From: Areca catechu
Taxonomy: Eukaryota > Streptophyta > Magnoliopsida > Arecales > Arecaceae
Direction of reading: 5' to 3'
DNA: 64,000 nt
Assembly (NCBI GenBank): GCA_021397845.1
Contig: CM038044.1
Location: 84,825,942-84,889,941 of the forward strand
Below are positions 21,290-32,845 of the stretch, piece by piece. The translations under genes were made by a program, and so were the position numbers. The first letter of the stretch is position 1. Each line of letters starts with the position of its first letter. The notes under the pieces are model-generated. The model was not told the origin of the DNA and did no database searches. It worked only from the letters and a program-made list of their open reading frames with translations.

Positions 21290-22517
21290 TCTTCTATGTG
21301 CAAGGCTCTAGTTGGACAATTGCTAGCATAATGGCCTAATTTGTGACATCTGAAATAAGGAGTATTAGGGTTTGGGGTTCTCTAAACTTCTGGTGCTTTA
21401 CCCCTATCGTCTCTACGGGTTAGAGGTGTATTAGGGTTGGGTCGATTAGGTCGCATCTGACTTGATCCTGGCTGATGATTAGGTGTACTAGTTCTAGGGG
21501 GTTTTGGTCTCCAATAAATTGGTCCCCTATGAAATCTCTCAGCATCTCGTGCTACCTAATAGGCTAACTCAAAATCCTGAACTTCTCTTATAAACAACTT
21601 TCTGAATCTCTTCTCTTAATCCGGCCTTAAATCTAGATAGAGTAACTGACTCGGACTCATCTACATTGCATCTCATCATAAATTCGTTAAACTTTACAAT
21701 GTATTTAGCTACACTCCTGGTTCCCTAGGTCAACCTCTGCCACTGGTCTAGAAATCTTTGATGGTAGGACATGGGAAGGTATTTCTCTCTAAGCCTAAGT
21801 TTCATTGCTCTCCAGGTTACTATGGGAACATCACCTCTTTGTCTAATGAACCTCTCGACATTTTTCCAGTAAAGCCTAGCCTGACGAATTAACCTAAGCT
21901 TTGTAAATTTGCATTTTCTCTCCTCAGTCATGTCATACCAATCGAAGTACTGATCCATCTCTCCCTTCCAGTCTATGTAAACCTTAGGATTTTGATTTCC
22001 ATCAAATGTTGGTGCTTCCAACCTAATATTCCTAAGGGTTCGATCATCATGGTCCATTTGATCCGATTGGGTCTCCTAGGGTGTGGCTCAAAGGCTGGGT
22101 CACAGTGTGCTCTCCTAGGGTTCGGGTCATGGACTCAATTAGGGTTGGACCTCCTAGGATTTGGATCAAAGAAATGGTCTTGATGAAGCCTTCTAGGATT
22201 GGGTTCAGGAAAAAGGTCTTGTTGCAGAGCCCTTCTAAGGTTGATGGGTGTATCAAACTCAGGTTCAGGCTCTAACTCATTCTAGACTTCACGAGTTCCT
22301 CCAGGGGTACCAACTTCTAATCGATCAGCCTAGCAGTGATGAGGGTTATCTGATCAATCATGCTTTGGTTGGTCTAGGCCAATTGATCAGTCAAGTTTTG
22401 GTTCAGTCGGGTCATTTGGTCATTCAAAGATTTCATCAAGTTCTCAAAGTTTTGTTCCATGGTTATACTTGATTGAGCTTGGGTTTGTTGATAGGGTGTT
22501 CCTGATCTAATTGCCAT
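21290..22517 (-). pseudogene. G1 gag with CCHC zinc knuckle
   Basis: It starts MAIRSGTPYQQTQAQ at 22517. A Gln/Asn-rich start is followed by a region of NPRR/TLGG-type repeats (22070-22240). Typical gag helices follow: VYIDWKGEMDQYFDWYDM, LRLIRQARLYWKNVERF and VTWRAMKLRLREKYLP. A single zinc knuckle reads CHKLGHYASNC near 21320, and the upstream Cys of the CCHC set is in YFRC. Stops and frame changes are at about 22390, 22060, 21720 and 21560. gag packages the genomic RNA into virus-like particles. Confidence 0.8.
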
Positions 22518-23629
22518 GCACACACGGACTCAAACTCGGACTAGGGGTTTGCTAGACCTAGAGTCCAAATCAAATGTAAGGTCAAAATGACAATTCGGGT
22601 TGTAGTAACTTGGCACCTAGCCAGGTAAGTGTAAGGTTAGTGGAGGTTCCTCTTTGCTTGCCTTAGACACCAATTTGAAATTGGCCAGGTAAGCAAACCA
22701 ACCCACCTTCCTTCAGGCTCTTATCCCTGAACCACTTGCCTAGACACCAGATACACAAGCACACACAAACAGGTTCTCTAAGTTGGCTTGACACTTGATT
22801 CTACCCGACCTTGTGGGTGTCCCTAGCTCATTAGAGCAAATTAAATGTCTACTTAGTTTTAATTAAAGGTTGGGTTCGTTATGCAGGTTGGTGACTTTTT
22901 GGACTAGGGACAAGTAATGAAATCCTGACCCTATGTCATATTGATGCACTTAAATTGATTTACCATTAGATGAATGCAAACATGCATAAGAACCTTAATT
23001 TCAGGTGCAGAAATTGGTGTGTTGCACTTCTGAAGTGGTGCAATAAAGTGCAATGTAACTATGTCAGAAAATTCTGAAAAAATCACAGAACATTACTAAC
23101 TCATAGATGATATGCCATATGAAAGAAAATTTAAAAATAAAATCTGAGCTGTGCTGAGCAGATCTTGAAATTTAGACAATGTAAAAGGAACAGAATAGAA
23201 CATACAGGAATTTCAGCAACAGTGATGCAGTACAAGAATTTTCATTTTTTTTTGTGATTTTTTTCGAGGATAAAATTATGCATGATGATAGATAACTTAA
23301 TATGGATTAGGAAAAAAATTACTTCAATGAAAAATTAACTACTTTGTTTTAGAGTTTTATATGAATTATAGTCAGCCTACTCAGAAATACAACAAGCAGA
23401 AATTTTAAAGATGCAAGATTTAAATGATGCAAAACTATTCTTTAGGATTTTAAACTTACCTTCTTGTATTTCCCTTCAAGGGTAAATCACAATGGCACCC
23501 CCACACGCCTTAGGAGATCCCCGTGGAATGGGAATAGATGGTCTTAAAACCCTACTTTTCTTCTAAGACCAGACGGCCTGGTAAAGCACCCAAATCCAGG
23601 TACTGAAAATGATGCAAAGCCCTAACCTA
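22518..23629 (-). other. G1 leader with structured modules
   Basis: This is untranslated sequence between primer binding site and gag on the minus strand. The PBS-proximal hairpin module lies at 23490-23590 (arms CTTAGAAG and CTCCTAAG). The bulged hairpin module is at 22614-22760 (CCTGG-CCAATTT / AAATTGG-TGT-CTAAGG at 22661-22689). The middle, about 22810-23480, is AT-rich with no supportable gene. Confidence 0.6.
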
Positions 23630-23645
23630 CCATGTTATGATACCA
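23630..23645 (-). other. G1 primer binding site
   Basis: Read on the minus strand, TGGTATCATAACATGG follows the LTR by a few bases. The first nine bases match the tRNA-Met type site; the rest has diverged. Confidence 0.65.
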
Positions 23646-23648
23646 ATA

Positions 23649-24928
23649 TGATGCAGGATGGAATGGAATGATGCAATCTAAGAGGAGACAATAATAATTA
23701 AACGAGAAATGAAGTAAAGCAAGGCTACTTTCCATATAAAAGAAATGAAACTATTATGAAGGAATTCTGCATATAAACTAAACCTGGATGAAAACTTTCA
23801 TAATATTAAAGGGGAATGGATCTTCATGGTTAAGAAACCACACAGGATAGGGCTTAATTAAGTTAACATTTCAGATATGGAAAAACATTATAAGAGGGGT
23901 AACCAAGCATTAATATCTCAAGGGTTTGAAAAGATACACTCAAGGACGAAGTCATTGAATGATAGGGTGATTCCTTCATATATCGGGACTTCTAGTCTCT
24001 GTTTTTGGCCTTGGAAGACCCTCTTCTTTAGAACCTGGATATCCCAGGGATCCTACACAAAACATAGCAGAGTTAAGAAATAACTTAAAAGGTAGGAAAT
24101 AATGAAATTCATGGTTGAAGTTGAGAAGAAGCTGTTGGATTTGAAGAAGCTTGGCTGGCCCTCTTGGAATGCATCTTCTTGCAACTTGGACGTTGGGGAT
24201 GGAGAGCTTGGATGGATTAGAAGACTTGCTAATGGCTAATGGTGTGAAAGAAGAACTCTCTTGAAGTAACTAAGGGTTTCTCACCCACTCCCTCTCGGAG
24301 GATATTAGATAATACCAAATGGAAGAAGAAACACTTCTTTTTTCATTCAAATTCATCAATCCTTAGAAGAGAGCTTGGAGTTGATTTTATAAGCCTCCAA
24401 GGATATTTTGAAATTTTAAATTACAAGGAGATTTTCATGGGAGGTTCCTAGCTATAAGGATGGGATTCAAATTACGTGGAGAATTTTATGGGATAGCTAG
24501 CTAAAATGGTGGAAGAGTAAAGCTCTTGGCCACCCACTTTGAATTTGAATCCTTGGTGATGTGTCGTGTGATGAGGTGGCTTGCTGATGCGTATTCCATA
24601 TGGTTTGGGGGGTTGACATGGCATCCCACATGGCTTGCTGAGGTGGCATCCTCCTTGGCTTAAATGGTTGAAGTGGTTGAGTGCATTCTATCTTCAAGTA
24701 AGCTTGCTTAATTTCAAACCTTTCTTGGACTCAACTACTAAACTTAATAATTACAAGACCAATTTGATCCTAATTGGACTCAAAGAAGCCAAATTGAAAT
24801 AAACCTACTCTAATTACATGACTCAAATTTAATTAAAGAAATAAATTGACTCTATTTACAAGACATGAAAGAATTAAAGCCATATTGAATTAGATTGAAG
24901 CCTCTTCCGGACTTTGGTGCCCGCACCA
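23649..24928 (-). mobile_element. G1 5' LTR
   Basis: It is 1280 bp, the same length as 10290-11569, and matches it throughout. On the minus strand it starts TGGTGCGGGCACC and ends CCTGCATCA. It is bounded by the GGTGT duplication at 24929-24933. Confidence 0.9.
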
Positions 24929-25789
24929 GGTGTCGACTCATGGAGTGCAAGTGTCGATCCTAAGTGTCGACTCATTGATTGAAGTGTCGACACTTGGAGT
25001 TCTGTGAACAATAACAGCTAGATTTTCAAATGCAGAACTTGCTCCTCTTGGCTCCCAATGGCTAGTTTTTTGTGTCTAATGGCTAGAAGCTAACTTTGAG
25101 GCCTTGAGAAGGTATTTAGTTGATTCAAATCAAATCTAAACACAAGAGAATAAAAAAAGGATAAAGAGAGAAACTCAAAGAGAAAGAAAAGCTAGTGCAT
25201 TCATTCCTATTCATTAAGAGCAACTACCTTCAAGTAAGAAGAAGTCTCCAAGCATTCAAGAGCCTTCAAGAGCATTCAAGATCAACCTTCTTGAGCATTT
25301 ATTGAAGCATAATCAAGTTGAAGGCAGCACTACAACAAAGCTTCAAAGAGATATCCACTTTTATTAGAAAGCTTTCATTATTTCTTTACTTCAAACTTAT
25401 TATTATTGTAAAGGATTTTGGTTAGCCTATTGAAAAACTAAGGAGGTTGTTGGTTAGCCTTGAAAACCAATTAGGTTTTTGGTTAGCCCGCAAAACCATG
25501 GGAGGTTGTTGGTGAGCCTTAAAACCAATTAGATTCTTGGTTAGCCTGGAAAACCAAGTGAGGTTTTGACTTGTGAGCCTTGTAAAAATAAGTCGGTTTG
25601 ATTAGTGAACTCGGAAAACTAATCGGCTGTAATCGGTTGAGATTATAGTGAATTCCTAAGTGGGCCTTGGGGAGTGGATGTAAGTGAAAGAAAACTAGTG
25701 CACCCAACGCCTACCCTAGACATGCTGCACTATGGAGTAGGTATTGCATAATTAAAAACTTTTAACATGCAAACGAAAAGAATCCTACT
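24929..25789 (+). mobile_element. C0: right part of the Sirevirus-like LTR
   Basis: This continues the LTR broken at 10289, beginning with further GTCGAC repeats and a GGTATTTAG box near 25108. The segment 25420-25660 repeats the words GGTTAGCC / AAAACCA / GGTTTTG in a loose tandem fashion; the C1 LTR has a similar block at 26810-27000. It is cut at 25789 by C1. The rest of the C0 element is not in this window. Confidence 0.7.
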
Positions 25790-27254
25790 TGTTGGCTTTG
25801 GCTCCTTAGTTTTGATGATTAACAAAAGATTGAGTATATGTTTGGACTAATGTTTCATCTCTAGATAAAGTTTCAGGACTTAGGTTATTCAAAAAGAGTA
25901 TCAAAAGTACAATGATGAAACTAAGTTTGCCTGATTTGGAAAAGAGCTCTTCTGCCTTGGACAAGATCAAAATTCTCATAATGGACCTTCTTGTTAAGAA
26001 ATATTTGACAAAAGAAACAAAGGCTTAAAGAAACTCAAGCATGGCATGCACATCTCAAAGAGTTTCAGAAAAATTCAGATCAGAGGTCGACCCCCAGAGG
26101 TCGACACCTTGTCAAAGGTCGACCACCAGAGGTCGACTCATGAAGAGAAGAAAAGTTCAGCATGGCCGGCACCGCAAAATCTCAGTGGCACGCTCCAGAG
26201 GTCGACCACCAGAGGTCAACACCTATCCAGAGGTCGACACCAGAGGTCGACTCATAGCCTGAGAATTCAAATGGGCAGAACTATGGTATTCTGAACTTTT
26301 GCCTAAATTATACTGGAGGTCGACTCATGAGGTCGACACTTGATTCAGAGGTCGACTCATGAGGTCGACTCATGGCATAACGGCTAGTTTTTCTGAACTT
26401 CTGATTTGATTTCTAACGGCCATATTTTTGAATCTAACGGTCTTGTGGAGTTGTTTCAGCATGAATGAGGTATTTAACCTCCACCAAACTTCAAAAAAGA
26501 CAAGGAGACAAAGTGAAAAAGTGTAGATTCAAAGTACAAAGCCTTCAATCACTTCCAAGCCAAAAGAGTGAGAAAACCAAGAGATTCCTTAGCCAAAAGT
26601 CTTCCATCTTTGAGGAATCCAACATTCAAGTGTTTGGCATTTAGTGAGGTCCAAAGATTCCAAGGGAAAAGGCTTGAAGAGTCTCCATCAAGAGCTTCAA
26701 CGAATTTATTATTGCTCAAAAGGAGTTTGTTTAGTTTTTAATTCATTGTATTCATATTCTTTTGTCTTTAGCTAGTTTCAAGGGAATTTGAAACTAGAGT
26801 GAGGTTTGTTGGTGAGCCAATTGATAAAACCAACTAGGGTTGCTTGTAAGCCCGAAGCCAAAACAAGTGAGTGAGGTTTGTTGGTGAGCCAATTGATAAA
26901 ACCAACTAGGGTTGCTTGTTAGCCCGAAGCCAAAACAAGTGTGTAAGGTTTTGACTTGTGAGCCTGGTAAAACAAGTCGGCTGTAATCTAAAGATTATAG
27001 TGAAAATTCCCAAGTAGAGCTTGGGGAGTGGATGTAGGTGCTAGGTGCACCGAACCACTATATTTCTTGTGTGTTTGCATTGCCTTTCTCTTTAAATTCT
27101 TTTGCTCTTTAATTGTCATTTTATTTCATTGCTTCCGTTGCACAATTTTTGGAGCACTATCACTCTTCACCTTAAAACTTGATAGCACATATATTGCTTT
27201 AATTTTTTAAATACCCAATTCACCCCCCCTCTTGGGCACCATTTCTGGGCAACA
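25790..27254 (+). mobile_element. C1 5' LTR
   Basis: It starts TGTTGGCTTTGGCTCC and ends GGGCAACA, two bases before the primer binding site. U3 carries the GTCGAC array (26086-26368), and a GGTATTTAACC box near 26467 may be the promoter. The block 26810-27000 has two near-identical tandem units of about 70 bp (GTTGGTGAGCCAATTGATAA). Confidence 0.85.
26086..26368 (+). repeat. AGAGGTCGAC short-repeat array in the C1 LTR
   Basis: Eleven exact GTCGAC cores are at 26086, 26100, 26118, 26132, 26201, 26233, 26247, 26319, 26332, 26351 and 26363, plus a GTCAAC variant near 26214. Most are in the context AGAGGTCGAC(T/A)C. Flanking words differ from those of C0 while the palindromic core is kept. Confidence 0.85.
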
Positions 27255-27256
27255 AG

Positions 27257-27268
27257 TGGTATCAGAGC
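27257..27268 (+). other. C1 primer binding site
   Basis: TGGTATCAGAGC, tRNA-Met type, lies two bases after the LTR end. Confidence 0.85.
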
Positions 27269-27311
27269 ACCGGTACTCTCTTGTAGGTCCAACGATCTTG
27301 AGTGAAAGATC

Positions 27312-29036
27312 ATGGCCGCCCCAATTGGAATGGGTATAGTTGAAGGGCAAGCATCAAATCGCCCTCCTTTCTTTAATGGCACAAACTACACATATTGGAA
27401 AACTCGTATGCGTATTTATTTACAAGCTGTAGATTATCATATATGGAGAGTAATTACGAAAGGGCCTCATCAGCCCACTCACTTGGTTAATGGCATTATC
27501 ACCCCGAAATCTGAAGAAGAATGGGATGACAATGACATCAAACAAGCTGAGTTAAATGCTAAGGCGATGAATTTGCTATTCTGTGCACTTGACCCTAGTG
27601 AATTCAACAGAATATCAAATTGTATTTTCGCCAAAGAAATTTGGGATACACTTGAGGTTACCCATGAGGGTACACACCAAGTGAAGACCACTAAGGTGAA
27701 CATGCTCATTCATACGTATGAGATGTTCAGGATGGAACCAACTAAAAGTATAAGTGAAATGTATACTAGATTTACCAATATAGTAAATGGTATGAGGAGT
27801 TTGGGAAAAATTATATCTAATGGTGAACTGGTTAACAAACTTCTCAGGTCTCTTCCGGCTTCATGGGATGCGAAAGTTACAGCCATAGAAGAAGCCAAGG
27901 ATGTCAACACTCTACCTCTCGAGCAGCTTCTTGGATCACTGATGACCTATGAGCTTTCACTAAAGCAGAAGACAGTGGACAATGACAAGAAAAAGAAAGC
28001 CATAGCCTTCAAGTCCACTACAAAAGAAGAGTCAAGTGATGAATCAGAAGAAGAAGCTGATGATGATGAGACAGCCCTCATTACAAGAAAATTTAAAAGA
28101 TTCATGAGAAAGAAGAAGGGCTTCTACAAGAAAAGGCCACAAAAAGGTGATCACAATAAGGAGAAAGAGAAAGACAAAGAAAGGGATCCACCCATCTGCT
28201 TCGAGTGCAAGAAGCCTGGACATTACAAAACGGATTGTCCTTTGCTTAAAAAGAGTCGAAGGATGTTGAGAAAGAAAGCCATGATGGCTACCTGGAGTGA
28301 GAGTGAGGACTCCAGCAGTGAAGAAGAGCAGCAGGTAGTCGCCAACTTATGTTTCATGGCCAACGAAGATAATGAGGTAAATTCTGAACCTGAAACTGAA
28401 TTCACTTTCAATGAATTGCATGATGCTTTTGATGACCTAGTAATGGAATATGAAAAATTAAAATTAAAAAATAAGAAATTAAGAAAGCAAAATTTTGAGC
28501 TTACCAAAAATTCAGAAAAGTTTTCAAGTGAAATTGAAAATTTAACTCAAGAAAACAAGAAATTAAAAGAACATGTAAAGACTTTGACAAATGATAAAGA
28601 TAATCTTTTAAAAGAAAATAATTCTTTGAAAAATAATAGAAGTCTTAAAACTAATGAGAGCATTGAAAAACAAAATAAAGAACTACTGCTTCAAAATAAG
28701 AATTACAAGGAAGAGTTAGAAAAAGTAAAACCTTTTGTAGAAAAGTTTACTTTTAGTTCAGAAAAACTAAATATGCTTTTAAATAGTCAACATGCAGTGT
28801 TTAATAAAGCTGGACTTGGATTTAAGCCACACAATCAACAAAAACTTTACAAAAACTTTTTCATACCAGCATCTTCTAATATTATCTGCTATGCATGTGG
28901 TAAAGTAGGTCATAAATCATATGTTTGTAATAGAAGAAAATTAAATACCTTTAAAAAGATTTGGGTTCCAAAAGGAACCAATTTGACTAACCCTAAAGGA
29001 CCCAAGATGACTTGGGTACCTAAAGTTTCAACTTGA
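27312..29036 (+). CDS. gag: C1 gag (nucleocapsid) protein, 574 aa, intact
   Basis: This open frame starts MAAPIGMGIVEGQASNRPPF, 44 bp after the primer binding site. The N-terminal 30-220 region is the copia gag core (YWKTRMRIYLQAVDYHIW, LPLEQLLGSLMTYEL). Two CCHC zinc knuckles bind RNA: C296-C299-H304-C309 (CFECKKPGHYKTDC) and C526-C529-H534-C539 (CYACGKVGHKSYVC). An acidic stretch (240-255) and a long Lys/Glu-rich coiled coil (about 375-475) lie between them. The length and double knuckle fit Sirevirus gag. It ends in a TGA; pol continues in the +1 frame, preceded by a T-rich TTTTTGCAG. The frame is uninterrupted although pol is broken. C2 carries a decayed relative. Confidence 0.9.
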   Translation: MAAPIGMGIVEGQASNRPPFFNGTNYTYWKTRMRIYLQAVDYHIWRVITKGPHQPTHLVNGIITPKSEEEWDDNDIKQAELNAKAMNLLFCALDPSEFNRISNCIFAKEIWDTLEVTHEGTHQVKTTKVNMLIHTYEMFRMEPTKSISEMYTRFTNIVNGMRSLGKIISNGELVNKLLRSLPASWDAKVTAIEEAKDVNTLPLEQLLGSLMTYELSLKQKTVDNDKKKKAIAFKSTTKEESSDESEEEADDDETALITRKFKRFMRKKKGFYKKRPQKGDHNKEKEKDKERDPPICFECKKPGHYKTDCPLLKKSRRMLRKKAMMATWSESEDSSSEEEQQVVANLCFMANEDNEVNSEPETEFTFNELHDAFDDLVMEYEKLKLKNKKLRKQNFELTKNSEKFSSEIENLTQENKKLKEHVKTLTNDKDNLLKENNSLKNNRSLKTNESIEKQNKELLLQNKNYKEELEKVKPFVEKFTFSSEKLNMLLNSQHAVFNKAGLGFKPHNQQKLYKNFFIPASSNIICYACGKVGHKSYVCNRRKLNTFKKIWVPKGTNLTNPKGPKMTWVPKVST

Positions 29037-29041
29037 TCAAT

Positions 29042-32000
29042 TTTTGCAGGTGTGCCTTGCAACCAAAAATAAAAGAAGAATGTGATATCTGGATAGTGGT
29101 TGCTCAAGGCACATGACTGGGGATGTGAAGCAATTCTCATAACTAGCTGCTATTGATGGTGGAAACGTTACCTTTGGTGATAATGGAAAAGGCAAAATCG
29201 TCGGAATTGGTAAAATCCATATCACCCCTAATGCTTATGTAGATAATGTATTATTTGTTGATGGCTTGAAGCATAATCATTTTAGCATTAGTCAGTTTTG
29301 TGATAAAGGTTTTAAAGTAATTTTTGAATCATCTTTGTGCATGGTATCTAGTCTAGATGTCGATGGCATCAAGTTCACTGGTCTTAGGCATGGAAACATT
29401 TACATGGTTGATCTTGATGATCTAGCCATGGAAAGTGGTCAATGCCTAGTGGCTAAGGAAGCCAAGGCAAGTGAAACTAGTTGGCTTTGGCATCGTAGGC
29501 TAGGGCATGCTAGTATGCAGTTGATTTCAAAATTAAGCAAAAAGAATCTTGTAAAAGAATTGCCAAAACTCACTTTTGAAAAAGATAAAATTTGTGCTGC
29601 ATGTCAATTTGGAAAACAAACCAAATCTACTTTCAAACCTAAAGGAGTAGTATCTACTACTAGACCCCTTGAATTATTGCATATGGACCTCTTTGGACCA
29701 ACCAGAACAACTAGTTTGGGAGGTAAAAAATATGGGCTAGTAATTGTAGGTGATTACTCACGATTTACTTGGGTAATGTTTTTAGCTCATAAAGATGAAA
29801 CATTTTCAGCTTTTGTTAAATTTCATAAAAGGGTTTCAAACGAAAAAGATCTCACTATTGTTTCTTTGCGTAGTGATCATGGAACTGAATTTGAAAATCA
29901 TGATTTTGAAGCTTTTTGTAATGAAAATGATATTAGTCATAATTTCTCTGCACCTAGGACACCTCAACAAAATGGGGTGGTAGAAAGAAAGAACAGGACT
30001 CTTGAAGAAATGGCACGCACAATGCTTTGCGAAAACGATTTACCTAGATATTTTTGGGCAGAAGCCATTAATACTTTCTGTTACATTTTAAATCGTGTTT
30101 TAATTCGACCTATTTTGAAGAAAACACCATATGAGCTTTGGAAAAATCGAAAACCTAATCTCAAGTATTTTCGTGTATTTGGTTGCCGCTGTTTCATATT
30201 AAACAATGGCAAAGATAATATCAGTAAATTTGATGCCAAGTCAGATGAGGGTATCTTCTTAGGATACTCTACTTCTAGCAAGGCATACAGGGTCTTCAAC
30301 AGAAGAACTCTTCTGGTTGAAGAATCAATTCATGTAGTGTTTGATGAATCTAACGAAAAATCTTCTAGAAAAGAAGATTCTATTGATGTTGAAATAGGTA
30401 CAAAGAAGCTTGAACAATTAACAATCAATGAAGATGAGCCCAAAGGAGATGATGATCAAGAAAGTCAAGATCAAATTCAAGAAATCAATGCAACTTCACC
30501 AAAACCATTACCTAAAGAATGGAGGTATGCACACGGACACCCTAAAGAGCTAATAATTGGTGATCCATCAAAGGGGGTAAGTACACGCTCTTCTATTAGA
30601 AATGTTTGTGATTACTTAGCTTTTGTATCTCAGATAGAGCCTAAGTCAATAGAAGAAGCTGAAAAAGATTGTAACTGGATTAATGCTATGCAAGATGAAC
30701 TAAATCAATTTAAAAGAAATAATGTTTGGACTTTAACTGAAAGACCCCTTAATGTTTCTGTAATTGGCACAAAATGGGTTTTTAGAAATAAACTTGATAA
30801 ACATGGTATTGTAACTAGAAATAAAGCTAGACTTGTTGCTAAAGGCTACAACCAGGAAGAAGGGATCGACTTTGATGAAACCTTTGCTCCTGTTGCTAGG
30901 CTAGAAGCAATTAGACTTTTACTTGCTTTTGCTTGTTTTATGGATTTCAAGTTATTTCAAATGGATGTAAAGAGTGCCTTTTTAAATGGATTTATTGAAG
31001 AGGAGGTTTATGTTGAACAACCTCCTGGTTTTGAAAATCATGAATTTCCTAATCATGTCTTTAAATTGCATAAAGCATTGTATGGTTTAAAGTAAGCTCC
31101 TAGAGCTTGGTATGATAGATTAAGTTCATTTTTGATGAAAAATGATTTCTCTAGAGGTAATGTAGATAATACATTGTTTTTGAAAAAGAAAAATGATGAT
31201 CTCTTAGTAGTACAAATATATGTAGATGATATTATTTTTGGTGCTACTAACGAATGTCTTTGTCAAGAATTTGCAAAGTTAATGCAGAGTGAGTTCGAGA
31301 TGAGCATGATGGGAGAACTCAACTTCTTCCTCGGACTCCAAATTAAGCAAACCAAAGAGGGGATCTCCATCAACCAAGCCAAGTACACAAGGGAGATATT
31401 GAAAAAGTTTGGGATGGAGACTACCAAACCAATAGGTACCCCTATGAGCTCTTCATGTAAATTAGACAAAGATGAATGTGGTAAATCAGTAGACCAAAAA
31501 TTATATAGAGGCATGATTGGTTCATTGCTATATCTAACTGCCAGTAGACCAGATATAATGTTTAGTGTTTGTATGTGTGCACGTTTTCAGTCTGCTCCTA
31601 AAGAATCACATCTCTTAGCTGTAAAACGCATACTTAGATACTTATCTGGGTCTATCGAAATTGGTCTTTGGTACTCTAGAGAGTCATCATATGAATTAAT
31701 TGCATATTCTGATGCTGATTTTGCTGGGTGTAAACTTGATCAAAAAAGTACTAGTGGAACTTGTCAATTCCTAGGAGTTAATTTGATTTCATGGAGCAGT
31801 AAGAAACAGAATTCGGTTGCTCTATCTACGATGGAAGCCGAATATATAGCAGCTGAAAGCTGTTGTGCTCAGATCCTATGGATCAAACAACAACTCGAGG
31901 ACTTTGGCATCAAATTAACTAAGACACCCATAAGATGTGATAATACTAGTGCAATCAATTTAACGAAAAATCCTGTACAACATTCAAGAAGCAAACACAT

Positions 32001-32166
32001 TGAAATAAGACATCACTTCATAAGAGATCACGTTCAAAACTCTAATGTATTGTTAGAATTTATATGTACTGATTATCAATTGGCTGATATATTTACAAAA
32101 CCATTGAATGAAGATAGATTTTGTATGATTAGAAGAGAACTGGGAGTCATTGATCCTTTCGCTTGA
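29042..32166 (+). pseudogene. pol: C1 pol: protease, integrase, RT, RNase H
   Basis: The frame runs from just after gag to DPFA at 32166 with three in-frame stops: 29083-29085 next to the protease, 29140-29142, and 31093-31095 in the RT after LYGLK. The protease is LDSGCSRHM. The integrase zinc region is HRRLGH / CAACQFGK; the catalytic set is MDLFGP (D), SDHGTEF (D) and GVVERKNRTLEEM (E). RT has KARLVAKGYNQ, QMDVKSAFLNG and YVDDIIFGAT. RNase H has AYSDADFAG, MEAEYIAA and RCDNTSAI. Integrase before RT is the copia order. Apart from the stops the protein aligns without shifts, so the decay is modest. Open parts are 29266-31095 and 31132-32166. Confidence 0.9.
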
Positions 32167-32300
32167 AACTCTTCAATTTTTATCAAAATTCCTCAAAAAT
32201 GATTTATAAATTCTCAAATATGTTTAAAGGTTATTTCTCTAAATTTTATCAATTTTTTTAAATTTTACAGAATTTTATTTTTGGTAATTAATTGTTGGAG

Positions 32301-32387
32301 GTCGACACTTGAGGTTTTCGGAGGTCGACACCTAAGTTTTGGAGGTCGACACTTGAGGTCGACCCCTGAAAATTTTCAGAGGTCGAC
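32301..32387 (+). repeat. Second GTCGAC array, downstream of C1 pol
   Basis: Five GTCGAC cores (32301, 32324, 32345, 32358, 32382) appear in the GGAGGTCGACACTTGA context typical of the C1 LTR. They lie 135 bp after the RNase H stop and before the extra ORF, so the motif occurs both in U3 and inside the element. Confidence 0.8.
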
Positions 32388-32845
32388 ACTTGAACGAAAA
32401 CCTGCATTTTTAAAACCCGTCCGCAAGCTATTTTCTTCATTCTTTTTTCATTTCTTCTTCGTGTGGTCCCCCTCCAAACTTCCCTAAACCCCTAAATAGT
32501 GGATTTCCACCCTTCTCCTTCACCTTTTTGGGAAATCCTCTCCTCTCCTCTTGCTTTTCTTGGAATCAACCCTCTTTTTGACCGTATTCTTGTTTTTGGA
32601 CAACCGAAAGCCTTCGCACCTTTCTATCCTCAAATCCCGGTTGTTTTTCAATTGAAAACACTTATTTCTACCCTTCATTTCTTACTTTTTCTCCATTTAC
32701 TTTCTATTTTCTCCATTCTCACAAACCCTATTTCACCATTTCACATTCTCCTCATTTTCCCAGTCCATGAACCTCTCTTTTCCTCTCTTTTCCTCTTAGC
32801 CTTACCTCTTTGCATTTCTCCCTAAGTTACCCCTCTTCCTTTCAC

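Larger units (their letters stand above)
10290..24928 (-). mobile_element. G1: full-length chromovirus-type Ty3/gypsy element carrying G2
   Basis: Two 1280-bp LTRs (10290-11569 and 23649-24928) flank gag and pol, all on the minus strand. The target-site duplication GGTGT is at 10285-10289 and 24929-24933. Domain order on the minus strand is gag with CCHC knuckle, protease, RT, RNase H, integrase, chromodomain: the chromovirus order. The element is interrupted in RNase H by G2 (13374-19464, duplication CTTAA). Without G2 it is about 8.5 kb. The coding frame has many stops and shifts, so it is inactive. Confidence 0.9.

Noticed and set aside
24497..24697. 66-aa ORF repeated at 11138-11338
   Set aside because: It lies in the two G1 LTRs; the repeat is due to the LTR pair.
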